Shown here one piece after another: positions 9,646 to 21,786 of a stretch of 64,000 bases of DNA. The position numbers and the translations under genes are program-made. Under the pieces are notes generated by a model. It ran no database searches and was not told where the DNA came from. It saw only the letters and a list, made by a program, of their open reading frames with translations. The DNA is from Halicephalobus mephisto. Lineage: Eukaryota > Nematoda > Chromadorea > Rhabditida > Panagrolaimidae. Positions within the stretch are counted from its first letter, which is position 1; each line of letters opens with the position of its first letter. The stretch is from NCBI GenBank assembly GCA_009193035.1, contig SWDT01000016.1, forward strand, positions 372,001 through 436,000. The letters run 5' to 3'.

Positions 9646-12600
9646 ATGCGTTTTAACCGAAAATCGTCACATCGACGATCTTTTGTAGTTAACGAAGAAA
9701 CGCCACTGATGGGCGACCGGACGAGTGTAATCGACGACGACGCTTATCTGATTCCGACTGCTTCGCCGCGATCTATTACATCTCTCAGCTCGACTTCGAG
9801 CTATTGTTCCAGCATGTTCAGGTGAGTAAATTCTTTTTTCGGAAAAAGACCGTTATTTCCCCCGATGACTCAATGTCGGAGAGGAGCGCGTTTTCAACAA
9901 AAGCACAACTATTCTTTCGACGTGTGATCGATCGAATCTGAAACTTTCGATTCTAATAGGATTAACTCTTGTAATACTGGTTCTATCATGAACAAGGTAT
10001 TTTGGAAGCCAGACGAAACTCCGGGCACCAGTAGTTATTCCGAAGTCGAATTTAGCGCTAATATGACCAGGTCTTCCAGAATTTATTATGTCAGCGGCGA
10101 AAAATTTTCATTAAAATTGTTAGTGATCAGTTATTTGTATACTCCGGAAATCTCGATATATGAAATTTACGCCGGGTTTTCAGGTGCTGCCGTAATTTCT
10201 TCCAGAAACGGCGACCGCTTTATTCGAGGACGATTCGGGTAGGTCATGGACCAATCTGTCACGGCGGTACCAGCTTTCCCCGGAATGCGGTTTGCAACCA
10301 GAAATACAACATTTTTACTTTTGTTCCGTTGGTCCTATTCCAACAATTTAAGTTCTTCCTGAACTTGTATTTCTTGTTGATGGCTTGTAGCCAGTTCATC
10401 CCGGCTATCCAGATCGGAGCTCCGATTACTTACTGGGGACCTTTGGTAGGACTCTGATCTAGTTTATGTTCCCAATCAGTTAATTTCCAGGGATTTGTTC
10501 TGACAATCACGCTGATTCGTGAAGCTTTGGATGACATTGTTAGATTCTGGCGAGATCGGGAAATGAATAGTGAAAAATACGAAAAACTCACTCGCAATGG
10601 CTTTGACGAGGTGGAAAGCGCGAACATCCAAGTTGGAGATCTGATTGTGATCCACAAGGACAAGAGGATACCAGCTGATGTCGTCTTACTGAGGACAACG
10701 GAGAAATCTGGAGCTTGTTTCATCAGAACGGATCAACTAGATGGTGAAACTGATTGGAAGTTGAGAATAGCTGTGCATTACACCCAGAATATGCACGAGG
10801 ACTTAGATATTCTGGATCTGAATTGTGAAGTCTACGCCGAGAAACCTCAAAAGGACATTCACGCCTTTGTTGGAACTTACAAGATCACTACGGATGACGG
10901 TGTTCATGACGGAAGTCTTTCTGTTGAAAATGTCCTCTGGGCCAACACTGTTCTTGCCAGCGGCACTGCGATTGGTCTTGTGGTCTACACTGGAAGAGAA
11001 ACGAGGTCTGTGATGAACACTACACTTCCTGAAAGCAAAGTCGGACTTCTGGATTTGGAAGTAAACAATTTGACCAAGATCCTTTTCATGTTCGTGGTTA
11101 TTCTCTCCTCGGTCATGGTCATTATGAAAGGGTTGGACACGAATTGGTACAGGTATCTGATGAGATTCGTCCTCTTGTTCTCCTACATCATCCCGATTTC
11201 CTTGAGAGTCAACTTGGATATGGCAAAATTGTTCTATTCTTATCAAATTGGCCGAGACAAGACGATTCCCGAGACTGTTGTGAGAAGTTCAACTATTCCA
11301 GAAGAACTTGGACGGATTTCTTTCTTATTGTCGGACAAGACAGGAACTTTGACAAGAAATGAAATGAGATTCAAGAAGGTGACCTTAGTTTTTATGCTTT
11401 TCATATAAAAATTGTTTCAGATTCATCTTGGTTCAGTTTCCTTTGGAGGAGATGCTTTTACAGATGTCGCGATGCACATTGAGTCTGCTTATTCTGGGAA
11501 ATTGGCCAAGCATTCTTTTTCTGTGAAACTCCAGACAGCAGTTGAAGCTATTGCTCTTTGTCATAATGTTACTCCCATTGAGGAAAATGGAACCGTTGCT
11601 TATCAAGCGGCCTCTCCAGATGAAATTGCTCTTGTTGAATGGACTGAACAGGTAGGAGTTCGTCTTGCATCCCGGGATTTGACCTCTATGGAACTTCAAC
11701 TCGCTAATGGAAACAGGAAACGCTTCCAAATTCTTTACCTTTTCCCATTCACTTCTGAGACAAAGAGAATGGGCATTATTGTCAAGGATGAAGCAACTGA
11801 TGAGGTTTGTCTCTTGATGAAAGGTGCGGACACTGTCATGGCTCCAATGGTTCAGTACAATGATTGGTTAGAAGAAGAGTGTTCTAATATGGCTAGAGAA
11901 GGACTGAGAACTCTTGTTGTTGCGAAGAAGGTTCTATCTCAAGAACAATTGGCCGATTTTGAAAAGCAATATCATGCAGCAAAAATGACGATCACTGGAA
12001 GAAATGAACATATGGCTGCTGTTTTGAGAAGATTGGAGACGGATCTTCAATTGCTCTGTCTTACTGGAGTAGAAGATAGACTTCAAGATCAGGTCACGAC
12101 TTCGCTGGAACTCTTGAGAAATGCTGGAATTAAGGTTTGGATGCTTACTGGAGATAAGCTGGAGACAGCTATTTGTATCGCGAAGTCTTCTGGGTTGTTT
12201 TCTAAAACTGATAATATCCATGTTTTTGGACAAGTTCAATCTCGAACGGAAGCTCATAATGAATTGAACCAACTGAGAAAGTAGGTCGTCTTTTTGGGAT
12301 TAAACTTACTGAATTTTTAGGAAATCTGATGTTGCACTTGTTATGACTGGCTCTGCTTTGAACGTTTGTCTCCAGTACTATGAAGCTGAAGTTGCTGAAC
12401 TCGTCTGTTCTTGCACTGCAGTTGTTTGTTGCCGTTGTTCTCCTGAGCAAAAAGCCCAAATTGTCAATCTACTGAAACGTTATAAGAAGCCAGCTCGCGT
12501 TGCTGCTGTTGGTGATGGAGGAAACGATGTTTCAATGATTCAAGCCGCTCATGCTGGTATTGGCATTGATGCTCATGAGGGAAAACAGGCTTCTCTGGCT

Positions 12601-13346
12601 GCAGATTTCTCAATCACTCAATTCCATCATATTTGCCGTCTGTTGCTTGTTCATGGACGATTCTGCTACAAACGGTCTTGTGCTCTTTCTCAGTTTGTTA
12701 TGCATCGAGGATTGATTATTTCTATTATGCAGGCGATTTTCTCGTGTGTCTTCTATTTTGCATCTGTCTCTCTTTATCAAGGAGTCCTGATGGTTGCTTA
12801 TTCTACTGCTTACACAATGCTCCCAGTCTTTTCATTAGTTGTGGATAGAGATGTGACTGCGGAGAATGCTCTAACTTACCCTGAATTATACAAAGAACTT
12901 GGGAAAGGCAGATCGCTTTCCTTGAAGACATTCTGCATTTGGGTTCTCGTTAGTATTTACCAAGGGTCTGTGATAATGTATGGTGCTTTGGTTGCTTTTG
13001 ACAACGATTTTATTCATGTCGTGTCGATTAGCTTTTCTGCTTTGATTGTAACAGAACTTATTATGGTTGCAATGACTGTTCATACATGGCATTGGGCAAT
13101 GCTGGTCGCGCAGGTAAGAATTTTGTTGTTTTCAGAGTTATTGAAATTGAATTTTAGGGTCTCTCGTTGGGTCTCTATGGTGCTTCTTTGTTGATATTAG
13201 ACAAGTTCTTTGATAGACAATTTGTGTTGTCTTGGACCTTTATCACGAAAACGACATTAATTACTATTATTTCTTGTTTGCCGTTGTATCTGTTCAAAGC
13301 CGCTCGCCGTCGATTCTCGCCACCTTCATATGCAAAAGTTAATTGA
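9646..13346 (+). CDS. tat-5: P4-ATPase phospholipid flippase, ATP9/TAT-5 class
   Basis: Predicted exons are 9646-9821, 9960-10070, 10184-10445, 10491-11378, 11421-12280, 12321-13113 and 13158-13346, giving 1092 residues; C. elegans TAT-5 is about that size. P4 hallmarks are the actuator motif in ATP9 form (DGETDWK, about residue 266), the phosphorylation site DKTGTLT (about 464), the hinge LTGDKLETA (about 722), [11 protein letters not shown] (about 829) and ten expected helices. [13 protein letters not shown] and [14 protein letters not shown] match ATP9A/B closely. TAT-5 is known to keep phosphatidylethanolamine in the inner leaflet and limit extracellular-vesicle budding, working with endosomal recycling. 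The N-terminus up to 10183 is the least certain part. Exon 2 (111 bp) is phase-symmetric and could be skipped in frame, and its donor (GTCTTC) is weak. The TTG at 9640 is not needed as a start. Confidence 0.92.
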
Positions 13347-13627
13347 TTCCAAATGACAATAATGTTTCAAGCTTTATTATGGTTACCTAAAGTATCAACA
13401 GTGCTAAATGACGTTGTCGGGTAAAATGGTAAACCCAATGTTTGTGAATGGATGATATAATTAACTAATTTATTCATGGTGCATTTTTTAAAAATCTGTA
13501 AGACGTTTATTATTCGTAGAACTTAAGAAATGCCCTTGTTATAAAGAGAATATTTTGGATACTTTTGGAGGAATTGGTTTTTGACCGATTTTAATATCTT
13601 ATTTGATTTTTGTGCTTTTTGAATAAT
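13347..13627. other. Short intercistronic gap between tat-5 and aph-1
   Basis: 281 bp, AT-rich, with no gene. The size fits a nematode operon spacer, but no strong TTTCAG precedes the aph-1 ATG, so the operon reading is open. Confidence 0.5.
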
Positions 13628-14786
13628 ATGGTTTTAGATCGGATGGGTAGACTGGAAGCATGGATATGTGCTTGTTATGCTTTTGCTCCTGCAATTGTGT
13701 TTTTTATAAGATTTGTTTCCAAGGAACCCCTTAGAATCATCCTTTTCATGATAGGGTAACTGATTTTTAAAATGAATTTTAAATTTTTGTTTAATTTTAG
13801 AGCTTTTTTCTGGCTTGTGTCTTTGTTATTTACATCGATAGAATGGCAATTGACAAGGTTATTAACGAATTCGCCAATTGTTATATTGTTGATATTTATT
13901 TTGAATCAAGAAATTGCACGGGTTCTTTTTTTCCTGTTTGCAAGAAAAGCTTATGAGTAAGTTTTAGGTTGTTTTGTTGCTGTTAATTACTTTATTTTAG
14001 TGGTCTTATTAAACTTGGGACGTCAAATAAGCTGATTATCCCGGAAATTGCTTTATTAGCTCATGATTCGAGACATACTTTTTCGTTTGTTTGTGGATTT
14101 GGTTTCGGAGCTATGGCTTGTTTTTTCGCTGTGGCGAATGTGATTGCAGACATGTCAAAAGATGGTATTCCTGGTTTTCCGCCGGCATTGGAGAAATCGC
14201 AATGTCCAGTGCATCGAACTGCTGTAGATGCTGCTGTTCCCTTTGCGTATTCTATTGCTGGGTCAATTGTTGTCTTTTTGAATGTTTGTTGGACTATTCT
14301 TCAATGGGATAGTATTCACAAGTTTGTGAGGGCGAAGAAATTGATGGATTCTGAAGTTAACAATCAAAATGGGAACGAGCAAGAGAGTAATCAAGAAGGG
14401 AACAGTCTTCCGTCATGCTGGTGGCTTGGGATTACTGCTAGTTTTGTCGCCCATGTAACGAATAGTTTGTTGGTAAGTTATTTAGTAAGGAAATGCATAG
14501 TTAATTGTTTTGTTTTTAGTCAACTTTGAGTCCTGGAGGAAGGCATTGGTATATTTTGAATGCCCAGTTTATCCTACTTCTTATATGTGTTGCTCTGACT
14601 CTTTGTGTTACTGGATTCAAAAAGCCAGAATGTTGGATGATATTTGTTACAAGTGCTTTTACATCTCAATGTTGCAAGAAACCCCGATCAAGTTCAACAA
14701 ACGAACCAAATCCTCTTGATACAACTGCAGTTAGAATCCGCCAACCAGGTGCTAGTGACAGCTCATCAGTTCCAGCAGCAGTTTAA
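13628..14786 (+). CDS. aph-1: Gamma-secretase subunit APH-1
   Basis: Four exons (13628-13755, 13801-13956, 14001-14472, 14520-14786) encode 340 residues, close to other nematode APH-1 proteins (~308). The family signature GAFFWLVSLL follows the first helix. Other matches are QEIARVLFF in the third helix, GFGFGAMACFFAVANVIAD in the fourth (with the GxxxG-type packing glycines of APH-1), and the helix with FLNVCWTILQWDS. A hydrophilic Asn/Glu loop (about residues 235-255) and a polar tail follow. APH-1 is a seven-helix scaffold that assembles presenilin, nicastrin and PEN-2, the protease that releases the Notch intracellular domain. It lies 281 bp downstream of tat-5 on the same strand. From memory the two genes are also neighbours in C. 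elegans. Confidence 0.93.
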
Positions 14787-15335
14787 CGCCATATCTTTGA
14801 ATCTCCCGAATTTGATCTCAATTTACCTATAGTTTTTTTTGTTTTCCAGTTTTACCATTTTACCTTTTCATAAACTGAATCGGAATTACGAAATGGAATT
14901 GGGACGCCCGTTTTTCCACTTTTGCGTGCGAGAACGTGGCTGCGCGAGAGACGTTGACCGGCGATCGATCGCCAATTCCCTCTGTCATCCTTTGTTGTCG
15001 AGGGAAATACTGGTTTTTTTCATAATTTTAATATAAATATTACAGTAATTATTTAAATAATTACTTGTTAAGAAAGTTTTTGTTTTACTTTTTAGTTTTT
15101 AACTAGTAATCGATTGATTGTTTGGGATTTGTAGTTTTTGATCTTTTTGGAAAACTTGTTTTGTCGACCACATGAAATCCAATGAGATGAGTCAGATTGG
15201 ACATATGTGACCATTTTTCTGATTTTTTAATTTTTGGAAAAATTTTTAAATATTTTTTTGTTTTTGATTTAAAAATTTTTTTATTGAATTTGAGGGAATT
15301 TTTTTCGATGAATAAAATGATTAAATTTTAGAGAA
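14787..15335. other. Intergenic, upstream of dkf-1
   Basis: No gene seen. It contains a perfect 20-bp palindrome at 15045-15064 (GTAATTATTT and its mirror). A TTTTAG 3' splice site lies 4 bp before the dkf-1 ATG, typical of trans-splicing. Confidence 0.6.
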
Positions 15336-18300
15336 ATGAATTCTCAGAATAACATGGTTCAAGGATTCCCGATGGAGTTGGGGAATCAGAATATGGCTTT
15401 TCAGTTTCCAGAACAACCGGGACCTTCGGGGACTTTCGGGATCCCTGGAGGACCGGCTTTGATAACGATTACACTTCAGTATGGGTCTTCGAAGGAAATT
15501 GTGGTTTTGGAACGAACATACGACATGAATGTAAGTAGGAATTTTCTAATAATTTTCTCCAAATTTGATAATTAATAATTTTTCGAAAATTTTACTTAAG
15601 AAAATCTAACTCGTTTTGAAAATCGATCTTGATAGAGTTTCAGAATTTATTTCTCGAAGAAACACAACGGGTTCAAGTGATCTGTAAAGGTTTTTTGGTC
15701 GGAGAAATTTCATATTTTTTCTCAGGGAATAAATTAGGTCTTAATTTTTCGGAATTAATTTTTCGAAATTAATTTTTCGGAATTTAGTAGGTCAGATCTT
15801 GGAAAATTATTAAAATTAACTACATCAGAATTTATTTTTAAAATAATTTCGTAATTTTCATTGAAAAAATTAAAAATGAGTATTGTTTCGAAATTGTCTC
15901 GACACGAATTTCCAGAATCCCGGATTTGGAAATAATTTTTAAAATTTTATTAGATTCTAAAAGTTCTTATGGAATTTCAGAAAATTTTATTAAATTTTGA
16001 AAGATTTTACAAAATTTTCCACGATTTTAGAAACTTCTGTTAAATTTTGAAAGATTCTAGAAATTTCCACTACTTTCTACTAGATTCTGGAAGGTTTCAG
16101 AAACTTTTCTTAAATTTTGAAAGATTCTAGAAATTTTTACTAAATTTCACAAGATTCGAAAAATTTCCACTACTTTCTACTAGATTCTGGAAGGTTTCAG
16201 AAACTTTTACTAAATTTTGAAAGATTCTAGAAGTTTCTACTAAATTTCACAAAATTCTAGAATTTTCCATAAAATTCGAAAAATTTCCACAACTTTCTGC
16301 TAGATTCTAGACGATTTTAAAAACTTTATAAAATTCCAATTTTGTAATTAATAATAACCCAAATTTAGGCCTTTGCAATATTTCGTGAGAAAGCCAGACA
16401 ATTAGCGGAAAAACAGTTTTTGGAATCTGCAGTGCCGGGATTGATCCAGCCAGGGACCTCCGCTGCAGAAGTCCAGTTATTCGTCCACGACTACCATTCT
16501 CCGACTTTGTTACAGTCTTTGACGACGTTAGCCCAATTGGACAATGGATCCGTCGTTGAAGTCATCAGAATCGACAGAAACGAGAAACCCACTCGACCTC
16601 ATGTCCTCAATGTCACCTCCTACAGAACCCCTACTTTCTGCGATTACTGTGGAGAAATCCTCGTGGGGATAATCAAACAAGGACTTCAATGCAATCTCTG
16701 CAAATGCAACTTCCACAAAAAATGCGCATTCGCCCCGAGGAACAACTGTGCCAAAAACGAATTGGCCCCGAATACATTCCTAGCGGGGGCCGGGGCCTTC
16801 GAAGCTCCAGAACCCCCTCCGACTCCACAAGATGGACCCCAATTCGCTCTGCCTCACACACTGAGTGTTCATAGTTACAAAACTCCCACAGTTTGCAAAG
16901 TCTGTGATAAACTGCTATTAGGGCTGTTTCGTCAGGGCCTAAAATGTAGAGATTGCGAGGTAGGTTACTGTAATAATGAAATATTCATTTCTTATTTAAA
17001 AAATTCCAAAAATCGAAACAATTCTCAAGAACTTCAAATATTAAGGAAATCTCTGGACTATATTGAAAAGGATTTTCTTTACTGTAACTTCTTAGATAAA
17101 ATTAGTCTCTTCTTGTAGCCTTTTTAGACACAAGACATCCTTTACCGTAACTTTTTCGAGATTTAAGACATCCATCGTCATCGTTATCTTGAGATATCAA
17201 GTGTCCTTTAAGATCTTTTTTTAAATAGATGTTTATTTTTATTTTGGAGATGTTAGGTTCCCGTTATTTTCGTTTTTGGAGATATGGAGTATTCCTTACT
17301 ATCATTATTTCTCGACATTAGGTATTTCCTACCATAGTTATTTCGAAATAAAATGCGTTATTAAGCATTATTTTTAGATGAGGTATTTCCTACCATGGTT
17401 ATTTCGAAATAGGATGTGCTCTTTATCATTATTTTTAGACATGAAGTATTTTCTATCATTACTTTTTTGAGATACAAACTGCTCCTGATCATCGATATTT
17501 TAAAATAGTTTTTTTACTATTATAATTTTCTAATATACTACAGTAGAACTTGGATATAAGATATCCCCTTGGGACCGGCCAAAGCGTATCTTTAAGGAAG
17601 GATATGCTATAGAGGGGGTCAATTTGAAGGCAGACTAACCAAACACATTCACTCAGACCGTATACTTTAACGTGAGATATGTTATAGCAGAAGTGTCTTA
17701 TATCCAAGTTCTACTGTATAACCTCATTCCGAAACAACAATGCACACAAAAAAGCGTAACTTTTGGCCTTATAAAAATTGCGAAATGTAACACAATCATC
17801 ACATTTTTCATGAATATTTGATATTTGTGACGGAAATTAGAAATAATAATGACGATTTGAATTTGTTACTAAGCCAAAAATACTTTTTTTGTGTGGAAAG
17901 TGAAAATTCGCATCCTCCACATAGGATCGTTTCTGTATTGTTTACAATTCCCGGAAATCAAATGCCGGTTTTTGATGTCATTCTCATAAAAGTACTCTGT
18001 ATTGCTCACTTTCCACCCCCTGACCAAACACCTACTCAAACGAATTCTTAAATGGATCCGAGCGAAGTAAAAATTTCTAAATAAATAAAATAAAAATTCT
18101 CCGATTTTTTTAAATTTATAAATCTTTTAAAAATTAAATTCTCCAATTTTTTTATTTTAAAATTTTCGGTTTTTTTTAATTTATACATCTTTAAAAAATC
18201 AAATTTTCGGTTTTTTAAATTTTAAAATTTATAAATTTTCGTTTTTTTTAATTTAGAGAAATTTTTAGAATTTCTATGAATTTTTTATTTTTAAATTTTT

Positions 18301-21300
18301 TACGTAACTTTGTAGAAAATAATTTTGACCATAAACCACAGATTAGTGTTTCCCAAACTGACCTTCAAAATTGAGCAAAAATAAACTCTGATCTCAAAAT
18401 CGATGAATCAGAATAGTGTGCTTTGATTTTGTTTTCCTTCCTCCGTAATCGAGACGAGTCCTTATTTTTCAATTTTTGTATTCTTCGAAAAAAAGAATTT
18501 TCATGGACCAAACCGAGACTAACTCCGCCTTTTTGCAAGTTGAGCATTGACCGGTCAACTGCATCCGAATTGTAAAAACTTGGAAATTCCAAAAATCAAA
18601 ATTTTAGATTTAGAGTAGAAAGATAAAATTTAAAATCTAAAAAATAAAAAGTACCATTATAGTCTGAGGCTGTTTTTTATTTTTCGATAGTTATCTAAAA
18701 ACCTAAACTACAGTATGCTTAATAAATTTCAAATTTTTTCATTCAAAAATTTTAAACTTTCTTATTTAAAATTTATTTTTTAACTTTTCTTATTCGAAAA
18801 CAATTTTTTTCGTTTGAAACCTTTGGAAATTAAAATCCACTCGAGACTAAAAAGTAATTTTTCTTTGTTAAAATTCAATTTTACAAATTTTTCTTTTATT
18901 TACTATTTTTAAATATGAATGATATTTTCGAATTAAATGAATAATTTTAAAAAGTCAAAAAATTACATTACAGTTTTGAATGAAAATTGAAATTTTTGGA
19001 TTTTGATCGGAACGGCGATAACGAGACTGATCCAGGAAGATTCCTAGCGGTTTTAACAAGGATTTACCGATCGTGTTGCATTTGTACATCTTATCGCGTT
19101 TATAATAATGGTTTAATTATCCAAGTTTGAGATATCCGTTCGAAATAAATCGAAGAAGAAACAGCATTTCGAACGGATTTTATGGATTAATAATTTTAGG
19201 TAAACGTGCACAAGAAATGCGCGAGTCAACTCCCTATGAACTGTCAAATCGGGGAAAATGCCATAACGCCGTCTTTCGACCAGATGAGTATGTCTGATGC
19301 TGCTTCTCTCGTGTCTGCCACAGGGGACACTGAGGCGGTTCTTCAGCAACCTAGTATAGACAATGATGCGATGATCCCTTTGGCTAGACTGCCTGGACAG
19401 GCTTCTACGAGAGCCACTCGGCCTGGACCCTTGGCTGAAGGCTGGATGATCCACTTTTTGCTGACGGAACCTGAACGTCGCCTGAGGCATTATTGGATAT
19501 TGACCAACGGAGCCATCTCTATGTATAACGAAATCAGCGAAGGAGGTGTCAATCCCAACAGAGTCTACAGAACCATCCCTCTGGCTTCCATATTGGCTTT
19601 GATACCGTACGACGGACCGCCTATCGATGAACGATTTCCTCCTCATTGTTTCGAAATCAGAACAACGGCGAATATCACTTTCTGTGTGGGAGAAAACTTG
19701 GATGCCTTGTCAGCACCCCCGACGAAACTACCCCGGAACACCAACTCTCAATCCTCGGCGAATGTCAAAAATTGGTTCCTGGCTCTGCAGCAGGCCCTTC
19801 AGCCCCCGGCATTGAGGACCGATCCCAACAACGTCGAACCTGCCCTCCAATTCAGCCAGCTTTATCAGATCCTCGGGGACAAAGTTCTCGGTTCCGGACA
19901 ATTCGGGACTGTCTACAGTAGTGTGCACAGACAATCGGGTCGGGAACTGGCAGTCAAAGTCATCGCTAAAGATAGGTTTTCCAAGAAATCCAACGCCGGA
20001 GTGGAGACTTTGAAAAGCGAAGTGGCTATTCTTCAGAATATAGATCATCACGGGATCATCAAACTAGAATCCATGTTCGAAACCAAAGACAAAATATTCG
20101 TCGTGATGGAGAAGATGAACGGGGACATGTTAGAAATGATCCTTAGTCAAGCTACGGGACGGCTGGATGAAAGATCTACGAAATTTTTGATTCTACAGAT
20201 ATTGTCGGCCTTGAGGTACCTCCATTCCAGAGGAATCGCCCATTGCGATCTGAAGCCGGAAAACGTTTTATTATCGGATCTAGGGGCCAAGTTTCCCCAG
20301 ACGAAATTGTGTGATTTTGGGTACGCCAGGTTCATCGGGGATGCCCAGTTCAGGAAGACCATTGTTGGGACTCCGGCTTATTTAGCCCCAGAGGTACTCC
20401 AGAAAAAAGGTGGGTTATTGTTTGCAAAATTAATTTTTAATTTCAAAACGCAAAGATTTAAATAATAATAAATAATTCAAAAAACAAATAATTGTAAAAA
20501 CGTAAAATTAGATCTACCTAAAAAGTCGCCATGTCAGAGGGAGATTTTTCTCATTAAAAAAATTGGAAAATTCCATGTTAAAAAAAATTTAAATTTTATA
20601 TTAAAAAAATTTAAATTTTATTTAAAAAAAAGTAAAATTTTTTGTGTTAAGAATTAAATTACTCATTATTGATTTTGTGGCGGAAATTGTTGATTTTTTT
20701 GGTTATTATTTTTTAATCCCAATAACTTTGGTAAAAATTATAAAAGCGACAATTTTCGTTCTAGGACCATTAAGTCAACATTTTAAAAACTTGGTTTTGA
20801 CAAGAAAATCGCTTTCCTACTGATAACTTATTTTTGCAAAAATTCTTTTATTCAACTTTTGTTTTAAAACTTGAGAAAAATAAAGTATTACGGTCTTAGA
20901 ACGAAAATGGGTTTCTTTAAATGTCTCAACACGAAAATGAATTTTATTAATGTCTTAACGCGAAAATGAATTTTTTTTAATGTCTCAACGCGAAAATGAA
21001 TTTTTTTAATGTCTCAACACGAAAATGTTTTTCCAGGTTACAATAAATCCCTCGATGTCTGGTCAGTTGGAGTGATCATCTACGTGACTCTTTCGGGCAC
21101 TTTTCCCTTCAACGACAACGAAGAAATCGGTAGGTCAAAATTACAGTAATCCAATTACCGTAGTACTGATATGGTGAATTCCAGCGGAACAGATCCAAAA
21201 TGCAGCGTTCATGTTTCCTTCAGAACCGTGGAAGATGATTTCTTCTGAAGCCATTGACCTCATCCAACGACTTCTCAGACTGCAGATAGAAGAGAGGCTG

Positions 21301-21468
21301 ACGATAGACGAGTCCATCACCCACTCGTGGCTCCAGGACCCCGTCGTCTACGGTGACCTCAGAGACCTGGAGTTGCGACTCGGCACGGGAAGGTACTTGA
21401 CCTCTCAGGAGATGGACCAGATCTATGCTCCTTTTTTGCAACAACGAGGAATCCAGCCATTCACGTGA
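15336..21468 (+). CDS. dkf-1: Protein kinase D family kinase, DKF-1 type
   Basis: Exons 15336-15530, 16369-16959, 19200-20409, 21037-21129 and 21185-21468 encode 790 residues. Domain order is that of PKD: an N-terminal ubiquitin-like region, two C1 zinc fingers (about 141-190 and 227-275, with HxnCxxC patterns), a PH domain (about 339-460, [22 protein letters not shown]), and a kinase domain (about 486-745) with [26 protein letters not shown] and GTPAYLAPE. Known PKDs are activated by diacylglycerol at the C1 domains. The activation segment reads [12 protein letters not shown]: only one phosphorylatable residue (Thr, about 648) where vertebrate PKD and DKF-2 have two serines. That is the DKF-1 pattern. 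Introns 1 (838 bp), 2 (2240 bp) and 3 (627 bp) hold repeats and a MITE. The GANP gene starts 319 bp downstream. Confidence 0.92.
15940..16330. repeat. TTCTAGAA-rich tandem array with 100-bp higher-order period, in dkf-1 intron 1
   Basis: Diverged ~30-bp units of the form AAATTTTGAAAGATTCTAGAA and CACTACTTTCTACTAGATTC repeat through the intron. A higher-order unit recurs at exactly 100 bp: TACTTTCTACTAGATTCTGG starts at 16071 and at 16171. AGATTCTAGAA recurs at about 16052, 16123 and 16223, with related TTCTAGA sequences elsewhere. The same core dominates the array at 960-1400. Confidence 0.75.
16975..17520. repeat. Degenerate minisatellite in dkf-1 intron 2
   Basis: Loosely repeated units of about 45-60 bp share elements such as GGTATTTCCTACCATGGTTATTTCGAAAT (best copies near 17310-17350 and 17380-17410) and ATCATTATTTTTAGACAT. 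Copies towards 16975 and 17500 are increasingly diverged. This is an old tandem array with no coding potential. Confidence 0.45.
17541..17716. mobile_element. 176-bp MITE with perfect 21-bp terminal inverted repeats and TA target duplication (pogo/Tc1-mariner type)
   Basis: The left end CAGTAGAACTTGGATATAAG at 17541 is matched, inverted, at 17696-17716. The 21 terminal bases are perfect inverted repeats and both ends are flanked by TA (17539-17540, 17717-17718). The CAGTRGAAC terminus and TA duplication are those of pogo/Tigger and other Tc1-mariner superfamily elements. There is no open frame, so it is non-autonomous. Inside, two direct near-repeats (CGTATCTTTAAGG and CGTATACTTTAACG) suggest an internally rearranged element. 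It lies in dkf-1 intron 2. Confidence 0.88.
20752..20908. repeat. 17-bp inverted repeat in dkf-1 intron 3
   Basis: ATTTTCGTTCTAGGACC at 20752-20768 is mirrored by GGTCTTAGAACGAAAAT at 20892-20908 (16 of 17 pairs), enclosing about 123 bp. It could be a decayed inverted-repeat element. The right arm touches the tandem array that follows. Confidence 0.5.
20893..21027. repeat. 29-30 bp tandem repeat abutting the 3' splice site of dkf-1 intron 3
   Basis: Four good copies of TGTCTCAACRCGAAAATGAA plus a T-rich spacer start at about 20922, 20951, 20981 and 21010, with a diverged partial copy before them. The last copy runs into TTTTTCCAG at 21036, so the T-rich spacer of the unit resembles the polypyrimidine tract itself. 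Confidence 0.8.
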
Positions 21469-21786
21469 TTTCGTCTTGAGAGCATCTGGCGGTCTCGGAA
21501 CGAAAAACGTTAATTTTACCAAATACAGTAATGCAATTGTCGGCATAGTGTCAGTTGAAAAGTTTTCTCAGTTAGTAAATATGAAAATAAAAAATTCTAT
21601 TCAATCTTCCAATCGGGACAAGTTTTGTCTTCCATACCTCGCGCCCATGTTGCCCGCAACGTGTGCGATGTTCCCGCGTCCAATTTGTTCACGAATTTCG
21701 TTGCCGACGTATCTCCTTTGTTTCTTCTTGTTGATATATGAATTTTATTATTTTCTCATTACATGGCATTTCAGAATCCTAGTGGG

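Noticed and set aside
17818..18051. Open frame inside dkf-1 intron 2
   Set aside because: No homology recognised, no splice or start context, and it lies in AT-rich intron next to repeats.
18050..18300. AT-rich repeats in dkf-1 intron 2 as a possible element
   Set aside because: It is low-complexity runs of A/T with no defined unit or ends.
15336..21468. DKF-2 identity for the protein kinase D gene
   Set aside because: DKF-2 has two activation-loop serines; here a single Thr follows an Ala-Gln, the DKF-1 pattern.
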